Positions 19,603-30,000 are shown, counted from the first letter of the stretch. The stretch is 64,000 nt of DNA from Tritrichomonas musculus (GCA_039105265.1 JAPFFF010000003.1:2976001-3040000); one strand, 5' to 3'. The notes: a model not told the origin generated them from the letters alone. Made by a program: numbers and translations.

Positions 19603-20502
19603 TCAATTTCCATTAAGGAGCATATCGACAGCTCTTTGGACATTATTATGACATCTTATCAAGGCGTTTCTGGCTTGGGGTTCTTCGAAACCCATTTCAG
19701 TAATCTGCCTGATATCGCTCTGCCTAACTTCAGGTTCATTATTTTCTTCTTCTGCAATATTAAGGTTTGCTGCTCCATTTAACGGTTGCAATAAATCGGA
19801 TAGTGGATTTACCATGCGCATATTAATATTAATTCCTTGTCGATTTCTGTTACGACGGTTGGAATGATTAATAGTTCGAGTATGATGTCGACTGTGATGG
19901 ATTCCATGCTCTCTCATTCTTGGTATTACCACCATATCATCATCGCTAATTTCAAGTGGTTCAGTGGCGCATTTTGAGAGACAAAATATATCGTAGTTCC
20001 AAATAATTGTCCCAATAATTGAACCAAAAAGAGGAACAAGAGAATATGGGATATAGACAGCGATTAAAAGAATATATCCAAGAGTTATGACTAATTTATC
20101 AGTGATAATTAAAAATACTGGCGAAGATGGAATAAAGACAAGCATGAATATAAAAAGTGAGAAAGGATAAAAATACCCTAGAGGAATACAAACAGTATTT
20201 GGCGATAAAATGTTAGATAATATACATAATGGTAGATAAGCAATAAAATTATAAAAGAGAAAAACACGGAATTGCTTGGGGCCAACAATCCTCTCAATAT
20301 TTCTAAGCGACCATATAAGAAGCTCGACTATAAAAATATCAAATAGCGAAAACCAGCAAAAAATAATATGAATAATACGAAGGGTCAAATAATAAATATT
20401 TTGCAATTCAATTAACCATATGAGCAATGAAAATACTGGAGGAATAAATAAAAAATAATACAATGAAGGTGCGCCATCGATCCAAATGTCTCCTAAGAAC
20501 AT
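19603..20502 (-). CDS. UBAC2: UBAC2-like rhomboid pseudoprotease with C-terminal UBA domain
   Basis: 299 residues. Residues about 10-175 hold five to six hydrophobic membrane segments in a rhomboid-like layout. The GxSG/His catalytic pattern of active rhomboids is not visible, so it should be a pseudoprotease. A hydrophilic Arg/His/Asn-rich linker (190-250) leads to a UBA domain at about 257-298 (IRQITEMGFEEPQARNALIRC), which would bind ubiquitin. This order (rhomboid-like then UBA) is that of UBAC2, an ER membrane protein linked to degradation and to restricting lipid-droplet proteins. A Derlin-like role cannot be excluded, but Derlins lack UBA. It is divergent from the next gene, with 117 bp between ATGs. 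Confidence 0.82.
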   Translation of the reverse strand: MFLGDIWIDGAPSLYYFLFIPPVFSLLIWLIELQNIYYLTLRIIHIIFCWFSLFDIFIVELLIWSLRNIERIVGPKQFRVFLFYNFIAYLPLCILSNILSPNTVCIPLGYFYPFSLFIFMLVFIPSSPVFLIITDKLVITLGYILLIAVYIPYSLVPLFGSIIGTIIWNYDIFCLSKCATEPLEISDDDMVVIPRMREHGIHHSRHHTRTINHSNRRNRNRQGININMRMVNPLSDLLQPLNGAANLNIAEEENNEPEVRQSDIRQITEMGFEEPQARNALIRCHNNVQRAVDMLLNGN

Positions 20503-20619
20503 TTCATATCAAAATTTTGAATTTCAAACTTTTTGAATACACGTTAAATTTCAATATTTCACTTGGCATGAGAAACCATTCAAAAGTTTAAAAAAAAACG
20601 CAATATTTTATAAAATATC
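20503..20619. promoter_or_regulatory. Shared divergent promoter region (UBAC2-like / LRR-KE)
   Basis: 117 bp between two outward-facing ATGs. It contains CAAACTTTTTGAA (about 20526) and CATTCAAAAGTTTA (about 20578), near-inverted copies of one sequence that could serve one gene each. This pairing is inference. Confidence 0.45.
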
Positions 20620-23283
20620 ATGCAATCTCCATGTTTGAAAAATTCCCCTAAACGAAACATTGTTATAAATAAATCAAAAGCAAACGCTAGATCTTTTACG
20701 GACATTTCAATTCCTTCTGGAACACAAACTTTAATATTGGATGATAATTTTATCTCGGATTTCATTGGATTCGAGCAAACAAAAGATCTGAAAAAATTAT
20801 CATTAATTAATAATCCGATATTATCATTTACTGGCTTTCCATCCACACCAGAACTCGAATCAATCAATCTTGATAATACACCAATCTCAGGTTTAAGAAA
20901 TTTCAGGGCTTTATGCTTAATTGTAGCCGGACCTCAACTTAAAAGGATTAATGGAATTGTTATAAATCGAAACGATAGAAACGCTGCAAATTCGTATGGA
21001 CCAAGTGAAGCAGTTATACCTTTACTAATTCGTGGATGGCTTCCAGTACGGCCAGTTTCTGTTAGAGATATGAAGAATACAAAAGATTATCAACAGTTTA
21101 TCGAAAGAATACAAATGCAAGAAAATGATCCAATTTCTTTGAAAGCAACCAGAGTTTTAAGAACAATTGGATACACAAAGCCACAAATTAAAAGTTTTAT
21201 ACGCCATTATTTGGAACCTGCTGACATTTCACACCAAAATACTAATAAAAGCAAATCAATTTCACCACAAGATGCTCAAGTCGAAAAACAACAAGATATA
21301 ATCAATGTTTTAGCAGCTCAATTACAAGCTTTAAAATGCGGAAATCAATTATTTACTCGGTATAACGATATGATTAATAAATTTGGTAAGGTTTTAATTG
21401 AAAATACACAAATTCTTGGAAATATGAATGAAAATGAAAATGAAGGAAACTATATTAAAAAAAGGAAAGTTGACCCAGAACTTGAATATCAAGAACTCCG
21501 TAAAGCAGTTATTAACCTACTTTCAGAAAATGAAAATATTACAGATGACAAACTTATTGAAAGTCTAAATCAGTTATTAGAAGAAGAAGAGGAAGAAGAA
21601 GAAAATGAATTACCATATAATGAAGAAAAAACAGAAGTTGAAATCGATAATAACGGTTCGACAATGCTAAATGAAAGCATTAGTCGATTAGAAGAAAAAA
21701 CAATTTCTAACAAAGAAAATGATAATTCAAGATCAACAAATCAGGAAGAAGAAACGAAAAAAGAAAATAAACCAAACAAGGATGAAATAGAAGAAGAGAA
21801 AAAGGAAGAAAAGGAGATGGAAAAAGAAGAAGAATTGATTAAACAAGAAACAGAGAAAAAAGAAGACGAAATAGAAAAAGAGGAACAATTAGTCAAAGAA
21901 GAAACTGAGAAAAAGCAAGAAGAAGATGTAGAGAAAGAGGAACAGCTAGATAAAGAAGAGACCGAGAAAAAAGAGGAAGAAGAAGTAGAGAAAGAGGAAC
22001 AGTTAGATAAAGAAGAAACTGAGAAAAAGCAAGAAGAAGATGTAGAGAAAGAGGAACAGTTAGATAAAGAAGAGACCGAGAAAAAAGAGGAAGAAGATGT
22101 AGAGAAAGAGGAACAGTTAGATAAAGAAGAAACTGAGAAAAAGCAAGAAGAAGATGTAGAGAAAGAGGAACAGTTAGATAAAGAAGAGACCGAGAAAAAA
22201 GAGGAAGAAGATGTAGAGAAAGAAGAACAGTTAGATAAAGAAGAAACAGAGAAAAAGGAAGAAGAAAAAGAGCAAACAGAAGAAGAAAAAGAAAGCAGAA
22301 AAGATAAAGAAGAAAAAGATATAACCGAGGAAGAAACCGAAAAGGAGAAAAAAGAAGAAGAGATTAAAAAAGAAGAACAATTAGTAAAAGAAGAAACTGA
22401 GAAAAAAGAAGAAGAGGAAGTAGAGAAAGAAAGAAAACTAGTTAAAGAAGAGACAGAGAAAAAGGAAGAAGAAAAAGCAGAAGAAACAAAAGAAATAAAC
22501 AAAGAGGAAGAAGATTCAGGAAAAGAGAAAAAAGAAGAAGAAAATGAGAAAAAGGAAGAGGAGGAGATTGAAAAAGAAAGAAAACTAGCAAAAGAAGAGA
22601 ACGAGAAAAAGGAAGAAGATGAAATTGAAAAAGAAGCGCAATTAGTCAAAGAAGAAACAGAGAAAAAGGAAGAAGAAAAAGCAGATGAAACAAAAGAAAT
22701 AAACAAAGAGGAAGAAGATTCAGGAAAAGAGAAAAAAGAAGAAGAAAAAGAGAAAAAGGAAGAAGAGGAGATAGAAAAAGAAGAGGAATTGATTAAACAA
22801 GAAACAGAGAAAAAAGAAGAAGAAGAAATAGAAAAAGAAGAAACAGAGAAAAAGGAAGAAGAAAAAGAGCAAACAGAGGAAGAAACAGAAAAAGAGAGAG
22901 AACAAACTGATGCAGCAAAAGAATCAAGCAAAGAAGATACAGAAGAAGTGACAAGTGAAGAAACAGAAAAAGAGAAAGAACAAACTGATACAACAGAAGA
23001 AAAGGAACAAACTGATGAAAATACTGAAAAAGAGAAAAAAGAAGAGGAAGAAGTAGAGAAAGAAGAACAACTAGTCAAAGAAGAGAATGAGAAAAAGGAA
23101 GAAGACGAAATAGAAAAAGAAGAGCAATTAGTCAAAGAAGAAACAGAGAAAAAGGAAGAAGAAAAAGAGCAAACAGAGGAAGAAACAGAAAAAGAGAGAG
23201 AACAAACTGATGCAGCAAAAGAATCAAGCAAAGAAGATACAGAAGAAGTGACAAGTGAAGAAAAAACAGAAAATAATGAATAA
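20620..23283 (+). CDS. LRR protein with a very long Lys/Glu repeat tail
   Basis: 887 residues. Residues about 20-115 form an SDS22/U2A'-type leucine-rich region (TLILDDNFISDF, LKKLSLINNPIL, LESINLDNTPI). Residues 115-320 are mixed and helical, ending in an NLLSEN region. From about 325 to the end the protein is almost only Glu, Lys, Thr, Gln and Asp, organised as 19-residue and longer repeats, and is expected to be a long single helix or disordered rod. Similar LRR plus charged-tail proteins are common in trichomonads and often cytoskeletal, but the function here is unknown. A 551-codon open frame on the opposite strand is a shadow of GAA/AAA codons. Confidence 0.85.
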   Translation: MQSPCLKNSPKRNIVINKSKANARSFTDISIPSGTQTLILDDNFISDFIGFEQTKDLKKLSLINNPILSFTGFPSTPELESINLDNTPISGLRNFRALCLIVAGPQLKRINGIVINRNDRNAANSYGPSEAVIPLLIRGWLPVRPVSVRDMKNTKDYQQFIERIQMQENDPISLKATRVLRTIGYTKPQIKSFIRHYLEPADISHQNTNKSKSISPQDAQVEKQQDIINVLAAQLQALKCGNQLFTRYNDMINKFGKVLIENTQILGNMNENENEGNYIKKRKVDPELEYQELRKAVINLLSENENITDDKLIESLNQLLEEEEEEEENELPYNEEKTEVEIDNNGSTMLNESISRLEEKTISNKENDNSRSTNQEEETKKENKPNKDEIEEEKKEEKEMEKEEELIKQETEKKEDEIEKEEQLVKEETEKKQEEDVEKEEQLDKEETEKKEEEEVEKEEQLDKEETEKKQEEDVEKEEQLDKEETEKKEEEDVEKEEQLDKEETEKKQEEDVEKEEQLDKEETEKKEEEDVEKEEQLDKEETEKKEEEKEQTEEEKESRKDKEEKDITEEETEKEKKEEEIKKEEQLVKEETEKKEEEEVEKERKLVKEETEKKEEEKAEETKEINKEEEDSGKEKKEEENEKKEEEEIEKERKLAKEENEKKEEDEIEKEAQLVKEETEKKEEEKADETKEINKEEEDSGKEKKEEEKEKKEEEEIEKEEELIKQETEKKEEEEIEKEETEKKEEEKEQTEEETEKEREQTDAAKESSKEDTEEVTSEETEKEKEQTDTTEEKEQTDENTEKEKKEEEEVEKEEQLVKEENEKKEEDEIEKEEQLVKEETEKKEEEKEQTEEETEKEREQTDAAKESSKEDTEEVTSEEKTENNE
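21871..22262 (+). repeat. 57-bp coding tandem repeat (19-residue KE units)
   Basis: Consecutive copies of a unit reading KEEQLDKEETEKKQEEDVE or KEEQLDKEETEKKEEEDVE, alternating in a two-unit (114-bp) higher-order period. Several copies are nearly identical at the DNA level, so expansion is recent. Confidence 0.9.
22849..23266 (+). repeat. Near-exact internal duplication in the KE tail
   Basis: The segment about 22851-22964 (from AAAAGGAAGAAGAAAAAGAG) recurs at about 23151-23264 with no difference that I could see. It codes EKEQTEEETEKEREQTDAAK and following residues in both places. Synonymous sites match, implying very recent duplication or gene conversion. Confidence 0.85.
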
Positions 23284-23670
23284 AAAGAAAAATCATTTTT
23301 AACAGTTACCAAAGCTAGAATTTGACAATTGAATAAGAAAGAGGCAAATGAAAGTTTCATCCAAATATGTAAAAAAAAAAAACAATACAATACCAATAAA
23401 TCGTTATGAAAAAGAGAATCTGCGCAAGAAGAAAGCTGATATTGCTAAATAATTATCTTTTGAACCAACAATAATTATTTCATATTATGTAAATATACTT
23501 TTTTTAATTTCCTTATGACTTTTTTTTTACAACAAAAAACATTCAATTCATTACATTACTAAAGTAATAATAATAATAGAAGATTTTTATGATATGAAAA
23601 GAAAATCACTAAAAAATTATATAAAGTTCATTTTAAAATATAATAAGCTTAAATAGATGAGAACAAAAGT
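23284..23670. other. AT-rich spacer between convergent genes
   Basis: No gene is seen. The KE gene's stop reads TAAAA, fitting the TAAA polyadenylation signal known in trichomonads. Confidence 0.5.
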
Positions 23671-24117
23671 TTATTGGCGTGCTCCGGATAAATCAAATAT
23701 TTGTTGGTAGTCCTCGAATAATATTGTAGAACTTAAATCAAGTCCTGCTCTTCCAAGGAAATCTTCTGGTTCGATATCTAATTCGTAAAATTTAAAAATT
23801 TCGGTAAGTTTGTTAACATCAACGACACCTTGTTGATTCTCTTTTCCTCCAAGAGCTTCAAAGGATTGGATAACAAGTTGATTAAGTTCCTTTTTTTCTT
23901 TTTCGTCTTTCTTTTTTGAATAAATTTCGCAGAATCGTTCAAAATTAACATCCCAACTGTTGTTTTCGTTATAAAGTTCATCAGATTGAGCTGAGATTCC
24001 GAGTTCACGAAGTGCATCGACAACTTCGAAGAGAGAGGCTGTATCGGTAGAACTTCCTTTTGCCTTATCAAAAGCGGCTTTTGCGGCTTCTCTATCTTCT
24101 TGATTAGTATTTGGCAT
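23671..24117 (-). CDS. Calmodulin-like EF-hand superfamily protein with degenerate loops
   Basis: 148 residues, the length of calmodulin. The helix pattern of four EF-hand-like units is visible: AAKAAFDKAKGSS..SLFEVVDALRELGI, then VNFERFCEIYSKK, then VIQSFEALGGKENQQGVVDVNKLTEIFKFY, then ILFEDYQQIFDL. None of the loops keeps the canonical DxDxDG calcium ligands, so calcium binding is doubtful except perhaps in unit three. Degenerate calmodulin-like proteins of this size occur as axonemal subunits (for example dynein regulatory complex DRC8) or myosin/centrin-like light chains. Which one applies is not decided. The spacer upstream carries CACTTTTT at 24149. Confidence 0.75.
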   Translation of the reverse strand: MPNTNQEDREAAKAAFDKAKGSSTDTASLFEVVDALRELGISAQSDELYNENNSWDVNFERFCEIYSKKKDEKEKKELNQLVIQSFEALGGKENQQGVVDVNKLTEIFKFYELDIEPEDFLGRAGLDLSSTILFEDYQQIFDLSGARQ

Positions 24118-24599
24118 TGAAGAATTTATAAATATAACGTTTGCATGTCACTTTTTGTCCGTTTCGAAAAAATTCTGATAATCAAAAAGCATCATTTTAT
24201 TCCTTAACCAATTAGAGTAAACTTGCAATTATAATTTTTTTATAAGTAGTATTATGAAAGGAGTCTATTAGTAAGTTTTGTAATGATAAATTATTTTATG
24301 ATTATTTTTGTGATTAAAATTATTTGATGAATTCTCATATGTGAATAACAAAAGTTATTTCAAAATAATAATACTAGAAGAACAAATAAAATATATAGCA
24401 AAATAATAGATATCAATTTTATATCTTAAAATATCATGATATTGAAAAGACATTTTTGATTAAAAACAACTAAATATGGTGCCATCCATGATCATGGATA
24501 ATAAAAACAGGTAAATAAACAACAGTCTTGATAAAAATGGAAAATCTGCTGTTAGTTTATGATGACTATCTAACACATTTAAAACATATAATCACAAAT
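24118..24599. other. AT-rich spacer with a 16-bp perfect palindrome
   Basis: It separates two minus-strand genes. No coding signal is seen. A perfect palindrome ATCCATGATCATGGAT lies at 24484-24499. Confidence 0.6.
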
Positions 24600-25580
24600 T
24601 TATTTTTTTTCTGCAATTTTAGGCTTGATATTTTCATATAAATATATATCAGAGATTTGTAATTTGGATTTTCTTAAGATTATTTTTTTGGACGATTCTG
24701 CTTCCTTTAAGGAATAAAACCTTACACCAAAACCGATTGCAAAAATAATTGTACATAAAGTAATGAAAATGTATTTAAAAGATGAACGTGAAACGTATTT
24801 CTGATCATCATTTGAGGATACTTCAATAAATAAAAATAAGCCAATAACAAATAAAACTGGCAAAAAAACGTTGGGCAATACAAAACTCAATACAAATGCA
24901 ATTCCAAGAAAAATAATATATAATTTTGCATTCGAAACAAAATATTTATAATCCATTGCTTTCTCGGATATAAATTTAACTGTTTGAATCATTTGAATAA
25001 CAGAATTTTGAATTGATTGAAATTTTATTTGCTGCTTTTCATATAATTCTTGATACTTTTGCAATTTGTATTTGACATGCATCATTAATTCATCCAAATT
25101 CTTTTTTGCATTTGCTAAGAATTCAGTTGACAACGATACTGCTTGAAAAACACTCAAAATTTTTTCCATATTTGCTGATGAAATATTTTCACGAACAGAA
25201 TGAAAGCATATTGTATCTATATTAATAAAGTAAATTGTGAATATATTAAAATTATTGGGATCAAGATTAGTGATAAAAGAAAGATCTGAATCGTAAGGCG
25301 GAAGATTATCTGCTCTTCCATCTCGCTTTTGTTCGCACAACATAATTGCAATTGCCAATTTCATTCTTTTATCAACATCCAGGTTTATGCATAAGTTATT
25401 TAAAGACCTTCCTAAATCATCATAACATTGATCAACTTTTTGTTTTGTATACCCAACTATTAGAGAAGCCTTCCTGTTTTCTTCATTAGAAGCAGATGGA
25501 GGCAAAAGTCCTGACTCTAACATATAATTTTGCGATATATTTATTTGTGAAAAGGTAATAAGAAGACATAAAGATAGCAT
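24600..25580 (-). CDS. Probable KAR5/GEX1/Brambleberry nuclear-fusion (karyogamy) protein
   Basis: 326 residues. A signal peptide (1-16) precedes a short cysteine-bearing ectodomain with C52, C64, C82 and C125. The family layout is visible: QCYDDL, then LNNLC, then a helix KRMKLAIAIMLCEQKRDGR, then the YFINIDTICF block. This matches the KAR5/GEX1 pattern of Cys, an LA..LC....GR helix, Pro-rich turn and YxxFxxxxxxIC. A coiled-coil-prone stretch follows (about 150-210), then two hydrophobic segments (about 219-253 and 269-290) and a basic tail. These proteins sit in the nuclear envelope/ER and act in fusion of gamete nuclei. The call rests on pattern recognition, not on a search. A rapidly evolving ER membrane protein of other function is the alternative. 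AAAAAGTG lies 101 bp upstream. Confidence 0.7.
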   Translation of the reverse strand: MLSLCLLITFSQINISQNYMLESGLLPPSASNEENRKASLIVGYTKQKVDQCYDDLGRSLNNLCINLDVDKRMKLAIAIMLCEQKRDGRADNLPPYDSDLSFITNLDPNNFNIFTIYFINIDTICFHSVRENISSANMEKILSVFQAVSLSTEFLANAKKNLDELMMHVKYKLQKYQELYEKQQIKFQSIQNSVIQMIQTVKFISEKAMDYKYFVSNAKLYIIFLGIAFVLSFVLPNVFLPVLFVIGLFLFIEVSSNDDQKYVSRSSFKYIFITLCTIIFAIGFGVRFYSLKEAESSKKIILRKSKLQISDIYLYENIKPKIAEKK

Positions 25581-25764
25581 TTATGAAATTCATTCACATT
25601 CAACTTTTTGAGTATATTTTTTCAATAAATTATTAGAAAAAATTGAAAGATGAGTAGCCGTTTATAATTTTAATTAATTCAAAAAGTGAATTCATTGTAT
25701 GGACTTTAATCTAGACTCCTCTTACTTTAATAGTTAATTAATAATCAAATTTAATCATATAGTT

Positions 25765-26351
25765 CAGGGATGGCTACCGAGATCAGTTTTTACCGTTTAC
25801 CGGAATGTTACTGGTAAGCAGTAAATACTGGTATTTTTTTTGGAGTATTAAGTATGTACCGGTAAATACGTTTAAAATAACCGCCGGTAAAAATTTCGTA
25901 CCGATTATTTTCATAAAAGTAGTAAAATGTATTTTTTTATGATTACTGGTAATTACCGGTAATTCCATATTGATATAATAATTATAATTTTGAGTTAAAA
26001 TTTTAAGCTATGACATTTAATATTTTTTTAGGCTTAAGATAATTAAATATAAAATAGAATTTATATAATGAAATAAATTAAAATTATATAATTAAACTGG
26101 TATTCTAATTTGACATTATAACAAGCCTCAAACATATTTAATTTAGAATGATTTTTTGAAAAGTATGTTATAATATCATCAAAAAATAAATACCGATGTT
26201 TTACTGAAAGTTTCACTTCATTTCCGGTAACATTTCTCCCGGTAAATCGGTAAGTGTACTGGTATTACCATATACTGGCAGTTTTAAAGGTAATACCGGT
26301 ACGGTAGAGAACGTTTAAATGTTTACCGATTAGTAACGGTAACCATCCCTG
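25765..26351. mobile_element. Non-autonomous hAT-superfamily transposon (MITE)
   Basis: 587 bp bounded by 15-bp terminal inverted repeats CAGGGATGGCTACCG (left) and CAGGGATGGTTACCG (right, reverse strand), one mismatch. It is flanked by an exact 8-bp duplication ATATAGTT at 25757-25764 and 26352-26359. CAGGG-type ends with an 8-bp target duplication define hAT elements. Both end regions carry many copies of ACCGGTA/TACCGG-like motifs, typical of transposase-binding subterminal repeats, while the middle is plain AT-rich DNA. It encodes no protein, so it depends on a transposase elsewhere. Clean ends and an exact duplication suggest a fairly recent insertion. Confidence 0.9.
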
Positions 26352-26359
26352 ATATAGTT

Positions 26360-26534
26360 AATTAACAATTACAAATAATACGATATTTCCTCATTTCTCA
26401 ATATTTTATTTTCAATTGTTAGATATTTAGAAAAGATCAATCAAATTGCTTGTGATGTTAAGTTTCGGCTAGTATTTGTTTAATAATTATATTAATTTTT
26501 TCATGACTTTAATATCTCGTCTAAAATTAATATC
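26360..26534. other. AT-rich spacer between two mobile elements
   Basis: Nothing recognisable is seen between the right target duplication of the hAT MITE and the next inverted repeat. Confidence 0.4.
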
Positions 26535-26896
26535 TTTAAGGTTCTCCTTTCAAATTCATAAGATTAAATTCAATGAGATTTCACAAATAAAATATACATA
26601 AATATCGTTTTTAAAAATGAATTAAAATATAAAATTTATATATATATATATATATTTCAAATGATTGAATAAAAATATATTTATGAAATCTTACCGATTT
26701 TGTTTTTTTACAGAGAGAAATCATAGAATTAAAGATTCAATAAAATTTTGAATAAAATAAGATTTAATCGTTGAGGCCAAATATTTTTATTTTTCACCAA
26801 AACTTTTTCCGAAAAATGCTCTATTGAATTATATATTCTATGAGTTAATTCAATATTGAATAATTTACATTTTTTTAGGGAAGGAGAACCTTAAAT
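26535..26896. mobile_element. Candidate second MITE with 15-bp perfect inverted ends
   Basis: TTTAAGGTTCTCCTT at 26535-26549 and its exact complement AAGGAGAACCTTAAA at 26882-26896 enclose a 332-bp AT-rich interior with a TA run at about 26637-26655. If TTAA (26536-26539 and 26892-26895) is the target duplication, the element would be piggyBac-like with GGTTCTCCTT ends. A TA duplication with AGGTTCTCCTT ends would make it Tc1/mariner-like. No protein is encoded. The assignment rests on this single copy. Confidence 0.55.
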
Positions 26897-27083
26897 AACA
26901 TTTAATCGAAAAATATTATTTCTGGTAATTTCATACTCCAAAGCCATACAAAATGAATAAACAATGTGTTTGAAAACATTTTTTTATCTAATCATCATAA
27001 TAAGAGTATTTTTATGATTTTATTTGAAAAAAATCCACTTTTCAAGAGCATTCAACCAAATATAAAAGTGGTTTAGTCGTTTT

Positions 27084-30000
27084 ATGAAATTAATAGAGAA
27101 AATGAAGAAACTTGTTCATGAAGAAAATGCAGAAGCTGATGATTTTCGTCAAGTTCCAACAATTGATTCAACTAATGAAATGAGATCTTTTACTTTTTAT
27201 CCAAACGAATCTTTTCCTTCAAATTTTGTTTCTCACCAAAAATACACGAAGTTAAATATAATTCCAAAATTTCTTTTTTTACAATTCCGTTTCTTTTTCA
27301 ATTTTTTTTATTTAGTAATAACTTTAGTTGAAATTATTCCAGTGTTTCGTATTGGATTTCTTGTTACGTATATTTCACCACTTGTATTCGTTTTAGCAAT
27401 ATCATTCACTAAAGAAATTTGGGATGAAATTCAAAGAGCACGAAGAGATAGAGAATTAAATTTACAGAAATATACTTTAATTACACCTCATGGTCCACAA
27501 CAAATTGAATCACAAAATTTACTTGTTGGGCATGTAATCGAAGTGAATGCAGGTGCCCGAGTCCCAGCAGATTTAATATTATTACACACGTCAGAAGAAA
27601 ATGGATCTGCATTTATAAAAACAGATCAACTTGATGGTGAAACAGACTGGAAACTCCGACGATCACTTGGATTTACACAGAACTCTCCAGACATATTTTC
27701 TTTCCGCGATATTCGATTTGATATTGAGTTACCACGATCAAATATCTATGATTTTAATGGAAGAGTAATTGTTGGTGGTGTCCCAAATCCAATAGGTGTA
27801 GAATCAACAGTCTGGTGCAATACAGTTGTTGCTTGTGGAAAGATTGTTGGTGTTGTTGCATACACAAGCAAAGAAACGCGATCTGCAATGAACGCATCTC
27901 CAGCTTCAGTCAAAGTAGGAATATTTGACAAGGAAGTTAACAAATACTCATCAGTTTTATTTGCACTTTTATTTCTTGCATCATTTTTAGCAGCTGGAAT
28001 CAATGGAATTTCATCCAATTTTATTGTACTTCTTGTTCGTTTTGTTCTTCTTTTCTCTTTTATCATCCCAATTTCAATGAGAGTTAACTTAGATCTTTCA
28101 AAATTAATTTTTGCTCAACGAGTTGGGAACGATGAACAAATTGAAGGTGCAATTATTCGTAATTCAAACCTTCCTGAAGAGTTAGGAAGGATTCACTTTT
28201 TATTTACAGACAAAACTGGAACGCTAACTCGAAATGAGATGGAATTCAAGAAAATGCAGTATGATAATGTTATTTTAGATGAAGAATCGACAGATCCTCC
28301 TCATCCTATGTCATTAATTTCCTTATCATTATGCCATTGCGTAAATGTTACAGAAGACGGCTTTCAAGCATCATCGCCAGATGAAATTGCGTTAGTTAAG
28401 CATGCATCACATATTGGCTACACTCTTGTTGCACGAAACGACGATTACATTGACATTCAAATATCAAGTAACAATATAAAAGACTCATATTTTTTGAAGT
28501 CAATATCATCGTCTTCAGATCATATTGAAAGGTTTGAAATTCTTGCCACACTTCCATTTTCATCAGTTTGGAGTCATATGGGAATCGTATTAAAAAGTCA
28601 ACATTTTGGCAGCTTTGTTGTTGTCAAAGGGTCAGACTCCTCCATCACCCAAATGTGCCCACCTAGCGAATGGCTTGATGAAGTCGTTGGCAATCTAGCA
28701 CGTGAAGGACTTCGAACACTTGTTTTTGCATATAAACCACTCAAAGATGAAGAAATTGAACCATTTATAAAGTCATTCCAAGAAGCCCAAAGTTCCATTG
28801 TTAATCGTTCTGAGAATATTCTTGCTAGTTTTCGTCGAATTTGCAACAATATGGAACTTTTAGGAGTAACTGGCGTTGAAGACAAACTTCAAGAAAATGT
28901 TCCAGAAACATTAGAAGCACTTGAAGCTGCCAAAATAAAAGTTTGGATGCTAACAGGTGACAAAATGGAAACAGCAATTTGTATTGCTCTTTCATCTCGA
29001 CTTTTTTCAAGAGATTCAACTTATCGAATTATTCATTCTTTGTCTGATTTGGTTGATTGTATGAATTCACCTTCAGTTCCACCTTTGGTGATCGACGGAC
29101 GTGGAATTCAATGGAATTTATTTTCTGACTTTTTAAGTGTCATTGTAAAATCACCGGCTGTTGTCGTTTGTCGATGCTCACCATCACAAAAAGAGAAAGT
29201 TGTTAATTCAGTTATGAACTCATTTGATTACATTACATGCGCAATCGGTGATGGCGGAAATGACGTCTCAATGATTCAAGCATCTTCAATTGGAATCGGA
29301 ATTGTTGGTAAAGAAGGGAAGCAGGCATCACTTTCTGCTGATGTTTCGATCAATTCATTTTGTCATCTTCAAAGACTTCTTTTTTGGCATGGAGCGAATT
29401 GTTACAAACATTCATCTCGATTGGCGCAATTTGTTATGCATCGTGGCGTTATTATGACAGTTACACAAGCATTATATTCTGCACTTTTTAATTTTGTTCC
29501 TGCCCCACTTTATAATGATTGGTTAATGATGGGATTTGCAACTTTCTTTACATCATTTCCTGTTTTTTCACTCATTTTTGATTGGTTTATTGATGAAAAA
29601 ACAGTTATCGCTTTTCCTGAATTATATGTCAGTTGTCAAAAAGGTCGTTTCTTTTCACCAAAAACTTTCATTAGATGGGTTTGTTTGGGTATTTATCAAG
29701 GTGGAATCATTATTATCTTTTCAGTGTCTGTTTTTGGAATAATTGGAATAGATGAAAGACATTTGCAATCAATTTCTTTCACTGCATTGATTTTAACTGA
29801 ATTAATGCTGATTGCTTTTGAAATTAATCATTTTACTTTGGTCTCAACTCTCTCTGAATTGTCATCTTTCCTGATTTATATAATTGTGATGTTTTTACTA
29901 CCGGACGCTTTCGATATTCCTTTCGTTTTTACATTAGAGTTCTTATGGAAAATTTCATTATTGACTTTGATTTGCATTACTCCATTGTTTATTCTTTCCT

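Noticed and set aside
21871-22262. CRISPR-like array of regular repeats
   Set aside because: The 57-bp repeats are contiguous, coding and without unique spacers, in a eukaryotic gene.
21741-23396. 551-codon open frame antisense to the Lys/Glu repeat
   Set aside because: It is a Ser/Phe string produced by reading GAA, AAA and GAG backwards; it has no independent start context and mirrors the repeat exactly.
25783-25968. 61-codon frame in the hAT MITE
   Set aside because: It lies across the subterminal repeats and is too short and unlike any protein; the element is non-coding.
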